60,000 nucleotides of DNA from Chrysomallon squamiferum. Lineage: Eukaryota > Mollusca > Gastropoda > Neomphalida > Peltospiridae. The stretch is from positions 15,300,940-15,360,939 of the forward strand of contig CM022666.1 in assembly GCA_012295275.1 (NCBI GenBank), read 5' to 3'. Positions 1 to 12,431 of the stretch are shown in pieces. A program made the position numbers and the translations under genes. The first letter of the stretch is position 1. Every line of letters begins with the position of its first letter. The notes under the pieces were generated by a model. That model saw nothing but the letters and a program-made list of their open reading frames with translations. It did no database searches and was not told where the DNA came from.

Positions 1-354
1 AAACCTACCTTTGTACACTTTGTCACCTTTGACCATACTTGAAAGAAAGAACAAAAACAGAAAAGTGTATTCTGCAATATCCATTATCACAGGAAATTCA
101 CATGCTATTTTGATGATTATTACGTCACGTCTGTATTTTATATGACGTCAAAACAATTCTCGGCAAGATCTGAAAAAGTTCCTGATAGCTACCACGAAGT
201 TTAACCCATTCAATTTGAATACTCTAGCGGAAAATATATTTGTATTACTGGTAGATAGGCAGGTGTACAAATGCACAGACAGTCAGACAGATAGATGCAT
301 AGATATATAGATAGATTATTAGAGAGAGAAAAATCTATGGATTTACATACATAC

Positions 355-418
<64 letters not shown>

Positions 419-3056
419 ATGTTTATGATTCATAACATATTGATCGTATAGAAATATTTTGTAATATTTTCAAGTTGTGATGTTAACACAGTGTAGTGTA
501 CTGTTTTAGTGGAAGGGGAAAAAGTATCTGAGTTCATTGACCTTTCCCTTGTTTTAACTGAACTGACAGACGGGGGGGGAGAGACGTTTCTAGCAAATGT
601 ATAATTATTGGTTTTGACGTCTGATGACGTAATAATCATTTGCTGGATTAAAATAAGCTGAAAATAATTTTCAATAAATATTTAAGTTTTCATTTAGAAA
701 ATTCACGAATGGTAGAAACAAGAGTAAAATTCTAGGTTGGTCTTTGTATTTGGTTCTGATATATATATATATATATATATATCTAAAATAAAATCGTTTC
801 TTCTTATGTGATGATTTTGCATATAGAAAAATACGTAAAGAATTTCTGAAATAAATAAGTGATAATATTTTCTGATGTGAAATTCCCTAACAGAGAGTAA
901 ACATGAATGTTCTGTTATGTTTACAAATTCTTATTGCAGTACAGTAATTTATCTTACATCTGGAATTCAGTAAAATGTGATTTCTTTTTAGCATAAATAC
1001 TTAGTTTCATACTCAGCCTACATTTACGTACATTCTCTCTCTCTCTCTCTCTCTGTATATATATATATAAATACACATACATACATACATACACACATAA
1101 ACAACTTATTATTCATACATATATAAAAACTTACATACGAACTTACATTCATAAATATAGATATATACACACACACACACACACACAAATTTACAACCTA
1201 CACGCATGCATACGTGCGTATAGACATAAATATATACATACAGTACCTACGTACAGAAATATATACATTCGTCTACATATATATATATATATATATATTT
1301 ACACACGTACACGTATACACATATACATATATAAATATGTACGTAAATATATGTACACAATATACAATTTGCACGCAACGAAACCAGCTTTTTACATTTA
1401 ATGATAAAATAAATTAAATAGATGTCTGACGTGTGTGTGTGTGTGTATGTGTGTGTGTGTGTGCTCTCTCATGATATTCGAGCTGAACTGGGTGAGAGTT
1501 TCACAGTTTGGTTTATCGATGCAGTGGATAGAAATAGCGACAAGCATGGCGAAGAGAGCAATACCCCAAAAACTTGAACAGACAAACACAGTAAAATCTG
1601 TAACTTAAAATTATATACAGTTACATACTGTTTCGGGAAAAAAGCCACCTTACCTAAAGAATAATCCGCTCAAATTTTATCACATTTTTATGTTTCTTGA
1701 TGTTTTATTGATTTATTTGGTTATTTTATTAACTTGTAAAGTGCACCCGCATTTGGTTGGGAGGTGGAGAAGGATGTGAGATGAAAACAAATAAACATAA
1801 AAATAAAATCGTTATCTGCTAGCGAGCACCTCAGTAGACAATGCTTAACAAATTCGTAACATTCACAGTTAGTTTCAAACGCTCTCTCTCTGTGTTTCTG
1901 TGTCTGTATAATGTATTTGTATATGAATGTATATATGGATATGTGTGAACGTATGTATAATTTCGCGTGTGTTTTTGTATGTAAGTACTAATATAAAAAT
2001 TACAAAAATATGACAGAACAGCATATTCATCTTTATATCTATAGGGTAATGAAATATAGAAATGATGATCATTTTAATTTCTAATTTTTTTTTTTTCCTA
2101 CTTTTTTACTTTTTAATTAGTTTTTATTATTATTATTATTATTTTTTTATTTTTTTTATTTTTTTTTTTTTTACGTTTTACAAAGTGACATAAACACATG
2201 CCCATGAATAATAAAATAACAATATTAAATAGTTCGGTTGACGTTTAATTAAAAATGGATGTTATCTGCATGTAGATCTGGAATTTTTCCATTTTGTTTT
2301 TTCAGAATGTTTTTCTTAACTTAACGGGCATCTGCCCTTTTGGGATGGGACTTGGAGAAGGGGGTTGTTAGATGAAAATACATAAATCAAATCTTCATCT
2401 GGTACTGACATTTTCATTAGACATAGATTTGGTGTGAGAAAGTTGTACAAAAATCTGTCTCAACTTCATGTTCCACGACTGAATGAGAAAGTTAATATAT
2501 AATTATATTTATTCACTTTAATTTAGCAAATTAACAATACACAATATATATATATGTGTGTGTGTGTGTTTCTTTTCTTGCCATTAGTTTTGTAAGATAT
2601 ATAATATATCCAACCTTAATAAGTTGAAATTGAAGTGTCTATCTACTGTATTTTATAAATGCGTCCTGTATTTCGTAGTATGCAACGTTGTGTTATCAGC
2701 TATGCTCCTGGGCTTTTTTCTTCTTTTCCTCTCAGCAGCCATAAACAATGTTGTGTCAATGAAACTCTCTCTTCAAACGTTTTGACTACACTTTCGAGTC
2801 CTGACGATTCTCCCACTAACGTAAGAAACATGCCATCGATAAATGAGAATAACAAAATCTCTCTCTCTCTCTCTCTCTTTCTTCCTCCCTCCCTCCCTCA
2901 AATTCTAGATAATTCGTTTCATTTTGGAAAAAAAGTAACCATATATCCGAAGAAAAAAAAAAGAAGTAAAAACCACCTAATTTATTCATGGATGACAAAT
3001 ATCATTGGCGAATAGAATTTTCAAGATCACGTACCACTGAATGTCTGCTGCAGCTG
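1..3056. other. Repeat-rich 5' flank, no supported gene
   Basis: No exon chain or recognisable protein is visible on either strand. The stretch holds a (GA)n run at 359-414, a short (TA)n at 761-782, mixed CT, TA, CA and GT tracts at 1035-1460, T-rich blocks at 2080-2175, and a (CT)n/(CCT)n tract at 2858-2900. CRE-like ACGTCA motifs occur at 121-150 and 613-632. A 118-codon open frame at 2659-3015 has an unremarkable sequence ending in low-complexity CT-encoded residues and was not accepted as a gene. Confidence 0.6.
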
Positions 3057-3140
3057 TATATAAGCGCATAGAAATAGTCAGACGACATCAAAACAGTCTT
3101 GCACATAAAGGCATACTAATTTCGAAGACTATAAAAACTT
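3057..3140 (+). promoter_or_regulatory. TATA box and non-coding first exon of the secreted EF-hand gene
   Basis: TATATAAG lies at 3057-3064. A start site about 25-30 bases downstream (near 3088) would give a short 5' UTR exon ending at 3140, where a strong donor GTAAGTA begins at 3141. The matching acceptor is the CAG at 3791-3793, leaving seven untranslated bases before the ATG at 3801. A TATA box with a small UTR exon is common in strongly or tissue-specifically expressed secretory genes. The transcription start is inferred from spacing, not seen. Confidence 0.55.
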
Positions 3141-3800
3141 GTAAGTATATTTGTTATTTTGTTTAAATATCTATCAGTGTTATACAAGTTGTTTTGTTTA
3201 ATTACGATTATTATTATAGTAATTTATTTAAATATCTATCATTATTGTTGTAGTAACTATTTTGTTTAAATATTATTATAGTACTTAGATATATATATAT
3301 ATATATATATATATATCAACATCATAGTAAAACATTAGAAGCAATAGCGACATGGTGGAGAAATGATTTTGCTGTGTTGGTTTCTGGGCGATTTTAAAAT
3401 ATAAATTAAAATTTATTTCGATGCATAATTATACGTTAATGTTGGGGTAAGATATTTACCAAGAACTGCAACTTATAGAATCCCAACCAAGATACAAACA
3501 TTCACAAATATTTCACGACAATCAAGAAAACCCACAAAATGTCCAAGACGGACAAAACCACTAAATGGCAGGATTTAAGATTATTCGGCAAAAACAAAAA
3601 CACGAATAACTTGGTTGTACGCAAAATATATTTGGCTATTTCGTTTCGTAATGAACGATACGTTTTAAATTGATCTATATATTTTCTTTTTAAAATGCAC
3701 TTTTTTTCATTTTAGTTATTGGTCATTTCTTGGTTAACTTTATAAATAATAATAATAATACTACTGCTACTAATAATAATACATTTTAAACAGATTTAAT

Positions 3801-6319
3801 ATGAAGATTTTGGTTGTCATTTGTTTCTTCATTGCTTCTGTCTACGCCTTAACAGATGAAGTGTAAGTTTTTTTATTTTATTTTTTTATTTTTTTATTTT
3901 TTTTAAACTATTCTAATGTTATTGTAAGCTGAGAAACGATCAAACGGCTCCAGCAAATTAATTAGTGATACCACAGTTTGAGAGAGCTACCGGTCCTCAA
4001 ATAATCCCAAACCAAAATAAATCAACATTTTTAGCTGTTCGTGGATAATTGGTGTGATACAGGTTAAGGTGCTGAATGCAAGCAATTCCTGTAAACTCCG
4101 CTTCACTTCAACTCTACGCTGTGTTACGCGTCTTTAGTTAAAAGGTTACAGAAACTGACGAGGTAGAACAAGGGGACGAGTATTTTCTTATCAGTTTAAG
4201 CTGGAACGTCACTGAGGTGATCTGCTAATCTAAACTGCCAGTCCAAACTACCGAGGTAATGCGTCAAAACGACCAAAATGACGATGATCTACTCACAGTC
4301 TTGGACACATTCTGAACTGATCTTAATTACGGAGGTGGTATATTTTGTCAGCTAATTTACATATGTTTTTGTGGGTCAGATTATTCAGGTTTTCAGCAGT
4401 AATCTATTATTATTTGTATATTATCACACTCGTTCCTTCGATAGCCACATGAATGTGTAGCATCAACTAGAAATGTAGTTTTTATAATTATTTTGAGTTT
4501 TATGTTACAGCATCTTTTGGAAATTCAAGGACTGTTATACTTAGTGTCTTTTTGGTATACCTCTATACGGATGTAGGTGTTTTCCACTGTGGCAAATTTA
4601 AAACAAAAACAAAAAAGTTTCATATACATTGTATAGTTTGTTATCAGCGAAAAACATTTTGTAAATAAACCGATTGGGAAAGCAAGAACAAACAAACAAA
4701 CAATAATAAAATCAACAACAAAAATAACAATAGCAATACAACAACAGCAAAACAATAATACAACAATAACAACAGTAATAATAACAGTAACAACAGCAAT
4801 AATAATAAATCAATAACTAGAATAACAACAATAGCAATACAACAACAAAACAATAACAATAACAACAGTAATAAAGTTACAACAACAACAATAACAATAA
4901 CAAAATCAACAACAATAACAATCACAATAACAGTAATAACAAAAACAACAAACAACAACAACAATAATCACAATCACAACAGTAACAATACAAAATAACA
5001 ATAACAGTCGCAATAAGAACAACAACGATAACACTAACAGCAACTACAACAATTGATTATTATTTTTTTTTGTATTCAAGGTTTTCACGAGCAGGTACAA
5101 AAACATTTGATGCGTTGGACGAAAACGGTGATCTGCAGATCTCAGTGAATGAAATATTAGAACATCCTAAAGTTCTATGCAGTACGTTGAAAAATATATA
5201 TATTTTTGTTGTTGTTGTTGTTGTTATTATTATTATTATTAATACATGTTTTTAAAATTTAATTTGTTTTTTGAATGTAAAAATTATATAAATTTAAGTA
5301 ATGATGCAATTTATAATGAATTGTTAATTAGCAAAACACTAATAAGTTTTAAATTATCACAGACACACACACAGACAGACATAAAAAAATCTTATACTGT
5401 AGTTCTCTATGAACGTATCAATGAACGAATTGTACTTCGATCTATCAATATGACGGCGAAAAGCACATAAAAGATATTCGACTTTATTTATTTATTTCAA
5501 TATTAATTAATTCCTTTCATTGATTTTATTTATTGTTTGTAATATAATTGATTAATTATACTAATTATTTATTAATTTTTATTGGTTGGCTACATACTGA
5601 AGGCAAAAATTGCTCGTGTTCTCAAAACTGAATAAAAATCGATTGTGTTACTATTTTATAGTATCTCTTGGTCTAAATGCATTCCAACTACACAGAAAAT
5701 TCCATTTACTGACGGAAGTAGCCAAAGCTTTGTTTAGATATCGTGACTACGACGGAGACGGTGTATTGACATTTGATGATATCAGAAAATCGTTTGATTT
5801 AGCAGACTTAAACGGTGAGTTAAATCATAAAGAGAATACCATTTAAGTAACAAAATGTGTCCCGTGACCCAGTTTTCAGTGATTGATATTAGACATTGGC
5901 ATAAATCTTCAAGATATATCTAAATATCATTGGAACACATACTGCATGTGGATGGTAACTATATTCATATTTCAAATGTGAAATTTTCACTTGTGTGTCT
6001 CACAGGGTCAGAGTGAATCACAATTATAGATAATCGGATAATGCGTCGACTTGCGACTAATTATCGCCATAGCGGGTCACATGTCATGTTGGTTCTAATC
6101 TACTTCATCTCTTTAGTGTTCATTTCTTAATGTGTTTCTTGCGTCTAAGCAATAATTTAAAAATAATGTTTCACTAATTTAATATGGCATTTTTTTCTCA
6201 TTTAAGATTATAAATAAACATTATCACAAATTGTTTGTTTGTACCTAGTTTATAAATTCTTTTCATTTTTATTTTTATATTAGTATCTCAAATTTATTTA
6301 TTTTTTAGAAAACCAAAAT

Positions 6320-6368
<49 letters not shown>

Positions 6369-7766
6369 GAAGAAGAAAGAAACCCGCAAAACTACAACAA
6401 TCATTAAGAACTGTAGAAAATAGATTTAAAAATAATATTTATAAATAAATTAATAAATAAATAATAGTAATGACGACAACGACGACGATGATAAAATAAA
6501 TCTTGACGAAATAACAAGACAAATAAAAATAATTTATCTGCAGAAAATGGTTTACTTTCCGAGAGTGAATTTAGAAGAGCGTTTGTTAAAGTAAATTTTT
6601 ATTTTATTTCGCACTATATTTTTAAAAAGATAACTTTAAATTTCCATAAATAAAATAGCAGTAATTAAAGAAATTAAATTTAAAGAAACATATTTTTACA
6701 TACATACGTACATGTTGAAATCTGGAAAAAAAATCTCGGTCCGAGCCAGGGAACAGTTCGTCTGCCCAAAATTATTTCGCGAACCTGTCGATATGACGTG
6801 GCGGCGCGCGCATCGTACGTTATCTTCGCGCCTGTTTTTGCAAAGTGCTTTCGCGGAAGGGTATGTTAAATGTGACGGAAAAGTAGATCTTTTTAAAACG
6901 TTGCACGGAAACATCAGGGAGCAAAATGAATGAACTGTTAGGTCCTAGCGATGTCGAGTTTGGGGATTTCAACCTGTACACTTCATACATACACATTCAT
7001 AATTTTATAAATACATGCACGCAGACAGAAAAAAAAAAAACAAAACAAAACAACAACAAAACCAAAAACTCCTTTTCAAACCGAAATGTTTAAAGGGATA
7101 ACACAGATAATATTTATAATACGAAGATATAATTCGTACACATTAGTGTACTGTCTTTACTGTCCTTACAAAACGTACAGTGAGTTAACTGCGTAAGAAC
7201 ATTTCAAACTGTACTGCTGCTGTTTTGTTTTTCGATCAGAGTTTCAGATACATAAACTCGCAAGTATCAGACAGTGCCATGGAGTTTTTCATCCTTGACA
7301 AGTCTAGAGATGGTTTAGTGGAGGGACAGGAACTGCTCGAAGGATATTACGTTCTGAATAAAAGTACGTTAGAGTTAAATTAATATTAATCAAAACTACA
7401 ACAACATTTTTTTTTTAATTTCTTTTAATGATTGTTTTCCTTTGTTTTATTTTATTTGTTTATTTTTTTCAGCGTGTTTCAATCGGTTTATTTAATTTTG
7501 GAGAGCGAGAAGATATGTAGATAGATATACAGACAGATGTTGTTCATTTAAAAAAAAGTAAATAATAAATGTGTCACAGTTTAGCGTCCACCATTTTATG
7601 ACTAAATATGAAAATGTTGAAAAAGAATACAACAGCGTGCCCTGTACGATATTTGAATGATGGCGTAGTCTTTTACATTAGTACTTCAGATCAAAGTATC
7701 ATCTTTTACTGCTGCTATTTCATTTTTTTTTTTTTTTTTAATTAATTGTATTGCCTTGCATACCAC

Positions 7767-7802
<36 letters not shown>

Positions 7803-7961
7803 TTATTGTGAAGAGTTAAAAATTAATGATACTCATACTCGAACATCTAGTTGTTTTTTTTAGTTTCTATTATTATTTTTTTTCCAGATCACATATTCCC
7901 TACTGTAAATGATTTTGTTCTGAATGCTTTGGAGTTTAGTAACCCTCATAGTCACCACCAC

Positions 7962-8043
<82 letters not shown>

Positions 8044-8347
8044 TCAACATGCTCTTCTTTACAAATATATCATTATTATTATGATTATTCATTTTTTTAC
8101 AAATTAATTGTATTGCCTTGCATACCACATAGTATATATATATATTATTGTTAAGAGTTCAGAATTAATGATACTCATACTCGAACATCTAGTTATTTTG
8201 TTTTAGTTTCTATTATCTTTTATTTATTATTTTTTTTTTTTTTCCAGATCGCATATTCCCTATTATAAATCATTTAGTTCTGAATGCTATGGAGTTTAGT
8301 GGCCATCACAGTCACCATTACAGTCACCATCACAGACACCATCACAG

Positions 8348-8430
<83 letters not shown>

Positions 8431-8540
8431 TATCAACATGCTCTTCCTTACAAATATTATCATTATTATTATGATTATTCACTTGTTATTTTTATTTAGA
8501 TGCTCTCAATTACGTCCAATACAGAGAATTCTTTATGTAA
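3801..8540 (+). CDS. Secreted four-EF-hand calcium-binding protein
   Basis: Coding exons: 3801-3862, 5081-5181, 5662-5814, 6544-6590, 7240-7363, then 7888-7962 (6A) and/or 8248-8346 (6B), and 8500-8540 ending in TAA. All junctions are GT/AG and keep frame. The product is 200 aa with 6A, 208 with 6B, 233 with both. Residues 1-17 form a signal peptide (MKILVVICFFIASVYAL). Four EF-hand loops follow: D34-E45 (Leu at position 6 where Gly is usual), D83-D94 (DYDGDG, canonical but with Asp at 12), D103-E114 and D141-E152. The C-terminus is His-rich, encoded by exon 6. No membrane segment or C-terminal HDEL-type signal is seen, so export from the cell is the simplest reading. Small secreted EF-hand proteins are known from mollusc mantle and shell matrix; that role here is inference. 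I recognise no specific orthologue. Confidence 0.85.
7740..8490 (+). repeat. Tandem duplication of an exon-intron unit (period 362 bp)
   Basis: The block starting AATTAATTGTATTGCC at 7740 is repeated from 8102. Each copy carries a TA tract, a shared segment ending in TTTCCAG, a coding exon (7888-7962 or 8248-8346), a donor, a long (CT)n run (7968-8039 or 8348-8425) and a TTATCAACATGCTCTTCC-like tail. The two exons keep the same start and end phases, and both are multiples of three (75 and 99 nt), so either or both can be spliced in without changing frame. Exon 6B has extra His codons in a CAC/CAT-rich run. Intronic similarity is still high, so the duplication looks recent. Confidence 0.88.
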
Positions 8541-8775
8541 GTTAAATCTGATGTTCTACATACAGTATATACAGTGCTGGAATACAATACAGTGACACAA
8601 CACAGAACTGCAATATCATACATAATACTACAATACAATACAATACACATAATACTAGAATACAATACAACATGGTATAACAATACAACAATACAACACA
8701 TAACTACAATACAATGCATATCATACTAGAATACAACACTCCTTCACTACAATAAATATAATATTAGAATACAAC
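8541..8775 (+). other. 3' UTR of the secreted EF-hand gene
   Basis: After the TAA at 8538-8540 the first AATAAA is at 8751-8756, which would give a 3' UTR of about 230 bases. The region overlaps a degenerate ATACTAGAATACAATACA-type repeat that runs on to about 8960. The polyadenylation site itself is inferred. Confidence 0.4.
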
Positions 8776-8960
8776 AGTACTACAGTACAGTACATATAAT
8801 ACTAGAATACAATGCAACACAGTACTACAATACTATGGATATGATACTAGAATAGCATACAACACAGTACTGTACAATATATATAATACAAAACAACACA
8901 GTACTGTAATACAATACATAAAATACAATAGAATACAATACAGTACAGTACTACACTACA
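8575..8960. repeat. Degenerate ACAATACA-rich tandem repeat
   Basis: Irregular repetitions of CAGTACTACAATACAAT and ATAATACTAGAATACAA segments with units of roughly 30-50 bp. It covers the 3' UTR of the gene upstream and the start of the intergenic stretch. No coding potential. Confidence 0.6.
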
Positions 8961-11922
8961 TGTACTACTTGTAATCTACTGTTATATTGTTCATGTCATT
9001 GTTTGTAGTTTTTATTTTTTCGTAGTTACATATAAAACAATACACTAAATTTAATAAAATACTGATTATAATACAACAGAAAATTATTATAATATGCCAA
9101 ATATCTTGCAGACAAACACACACTTATGCTCACACAGACACACACACATCCTTCATTTTCCCATCACTATTTGTCAGTTAGCCTATTTAAAAAAAAAAAA
9201 AAAACTTATTAATAATAATTGTAAAGAATTAATTTTAATTTATGACAAGCTTTTTAACAGCTATTACAGAAACAGAGTTATAATTATTACTGTCTTACTT
9301 ACACCTTATTAAATAGAAGAAAAATTCATCTGTTTTCTTAAAAACAAAAAATTGGACATCTGTTATTTTCTTTTACATTTAAAGTACATCACTTTCACAG
9401 TTATGTTTTCAGATATATCCTAACTAAATATACTGTTATGTCATGACTTGGAATTAGAAGCATATGATAGGCAAGTATTGAAAGAAAATGTAAACTAGAA
9501 ATAAAATTGTAATAACAGAGTAATATTTTACATTTATTACGTTAAAACAACATACGAGTCACTTAAGAAAAAAAATGAAGAAAAAAATTGATTTATTGCA
9601 AGCAAAAATATGAAGATTTTTCTGATTTTTTAAAATAAACATTATATACATTCACATGCCTGCCTGCCGCTATACATTCATAAACACACACACACACATA
9701 TATATATATGTGATCAAAGTACAAAATTATTTTGTCATGGTGAAATCATTACCAACATGACAGTTACATTTTATAAGTTCTTATAACCCTACGTAAAAAA
9801 AAAAAAAATAGTTAAAAAGAAAGGTATAGAAAGTATAAATTAATAAATAAAAGAAACTTAAAGGGTGATCTAGAAGAATCAGTCAGTAAAAATCATGTTT
9901 TTATTATTAAAAAAAAAAAGGGAAAACAATTAAAGTTCAGAACATTTAGATAAATCTTAATTTCATTTATTTGTTATATGTGCTTATTTTAGTTAAATCA
10001 GGAAAAATGTTTGTAAACATTGCCATGATCACCAACACCAGATCTGTCACTATCACTATTAGCAACATCATCATCACCAATTTCACTGTTATTATTATTA
10101 TTATTATTATTACACATTTCATAATCATATTTTTTATTTACTTTTAATTCTTCTTTTCTTTTTTTTTAGATTTTTATCATATCAGTTAATTAAGTTGACA
10201 AATAAAAATATGTTACAATTTCCTTTGTGTTTGGTTTTCTTAAATTGACATTTGATTTTGTTCATGTATATCAACACACACACACACACACACCTCAATG
10301 GTTTCTTGCCTTTTCACTGTGAAGAAACCTGTTTACTTAAATTAGTATTTGTGCAGACCCCAGATTTTTAAATTGTCTGTCTACTCAAGACATGGATTTT
10401 GTAAACAAACCACAAAGTTATTTTTCCAGTTTCATCTGAAAGATGAAGATACTGTTAATGATATATGAAATTTTCCAAATTACGTTAGCAGTAATAAAAA
10501 TAGTAATAACAACAACAACAACAATGATAATAACATCTTTCATTTTTGCAATCTAAATTATTTATTACTTTGTTTATTTCATATACAATAATGATTGTAT
10601 TTTATGATCTGCACCAATTACAAACGTTTTTCTGTATCACAGTGTAAAGGAATTCAATTCTGAAAGCATCAACCAAAACTAAGAAAACAAATATATCTTG
10701 TTCTTTACATTTTGTATAAGATAAAAGAATTTAATTCAAATCTTTCCCAAAGAAGAAGTAAATTCAGTTCTTACTTGTTCTACAATTGTATGTATTGTTA
10801 GTCCCAAAAGTTGATAAAATGTTAGAAGAAACTTTTAATGTGCTCTTCATTTGTGTAATGGTGATATTATGAAAAATATTAAGATAAAGAAAATTAAAAA
10901 TTTTACTTTTTGATTATTTTATTTTATATTTTGCAATGTCAGTTTCATGAGTTGACAGATAATCTGGTGGTATATTTCCCGTTCTAACCAGAATCATACA
11001 ACAACCATATCAAAGGCTTTGCTTTTTTCTGGATTGTACAATTCATATAAAAGATTTCTTGATGTAACTGAAAAAGAGCAGTCTACAGCAGATGTGACTT
11101 TTTTTCTCTTCATCAGTAGACTTTAACAAAAGACACAATGCTATATAATTTTCAATGGATATTGTCTGTGTTGTTACTGAACTGTATTTTATGATATTGT
11201 TTCAAAATGAATATATTATGAACAATATTGAAAAAGAGAAGGCAGTTAATAAAGATATTGCTACAAGCAGTTTACTGACTGAAATATACTCCAACTTTTT
11301 ACATTTTCATAATAATTCTCACCACAGGCATACAGCTAAGGGAGTTGGGGGGGTTGGGGAGGTGCAGCTGGGGGATAGTCTGGCCAAGGCAAGAAGTTAC
11401 TAGAACTTGTGTTTGTTTTATTTTTCTATGAAAATTTCATGAATACAACTCTTTTGGCACCTAAATAAAACATTTCGTGATTGTTATTACTGTGTTTTGT
11501 GTAGTATTAACATACTGGAATATCTGTTGTATGCACATTCAAATTAACACAGAGGTGTTAATGTATGGAAACATCTTAATTTGCTTTATTTTTTTATTTT
11601 GTTAAAGTGCTAGATGAATCAGTCAGTAAGAATTCTGAGCTCAACTGTATTATGAAATAAAGAAAAATAATGAAAAATTCAAAACATTTAGATAAATCTT
11701 AATTTCATTTATTTCTTATATGTATCAATTTTGATAAATCAAAAACACAAAATTTACAATAACTTAATACAAGAAGAAAGAAAGAAAAAAAGTCTTCATT
11801 ATATCCAAAAATATGTTCAATCCATTTTTAATTTCAGGTTAAGAATTTCCACAAATAAAAACATAAACAGTATGATAATTACCAAGATGTTTTCATTGTT
11901 TATCAATATGCTTGTGAAAATA

Positions 11923-11968
<46 letters not shown>

Positions 11969-12363
11969 ATAATAATAATAATAAAAATTAAAATTAAATT
12001 AAAAAAAAGTTAAAAAAAAAAAAAAATTACAAGAGAAAATACTAAATAATTTGTTAGTGAAGAAAAAGAATGACACATAAAATGTATATAAAACAATAAT
12101 TTCATTATCCAGTCCTAGTTACAACACAAACACATCATCCCTTTTTTTTGACTCTGTCCAGTATTTACAAGTTACATTTTACACAGCAAACATTATCTTT
12201 ACTAAATTCATGAGTTAAATTTGATATTTGTAGAATTAATACATACACTGTTAAATTTATAAGCTAAACTTATTATTAATAAAATTCATGTGTTTAACTT
12301 TATATTAAATTCTTATGTTAAATTTTGTTATCAAATTGTAAAGAAATTGTTCGAGTTAATTAA

Positions 12364-12394
<31 letters not shown>

Positions 12395-12431
12395 TACATC
12401 TTTCTTTGCAGGAATAATGTTGGAAATGTTT
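8961..12431. other. Convergent intergenic region between the EF-hand gene and TRIP13
   Basis: No supported gene. It contains the 3' end of TRIP13 at the right edge (its UTR length is unknown), a diverged direct repeat (9861-10010 and 11603-11750), a short G-rich patch at 11340-11375, a poly-A plus TAA tract at 11926-11985, and scattered CA, AT and ATT microsatellites. The open frames are AT-rich and carry no domain signal. Confidence 0.5.

Noticed and set aside
2659-3015. 118-codon open frame on plus ending before the EF-hand gene
   Set aside because: It has no domain, ends in CT-microsatellite-derived Ser/Leu residues and lies directly upstream of a better supported TATA box and first exon. 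A GTAAGA after 2820 looks like a donor, but no partner exon was found.
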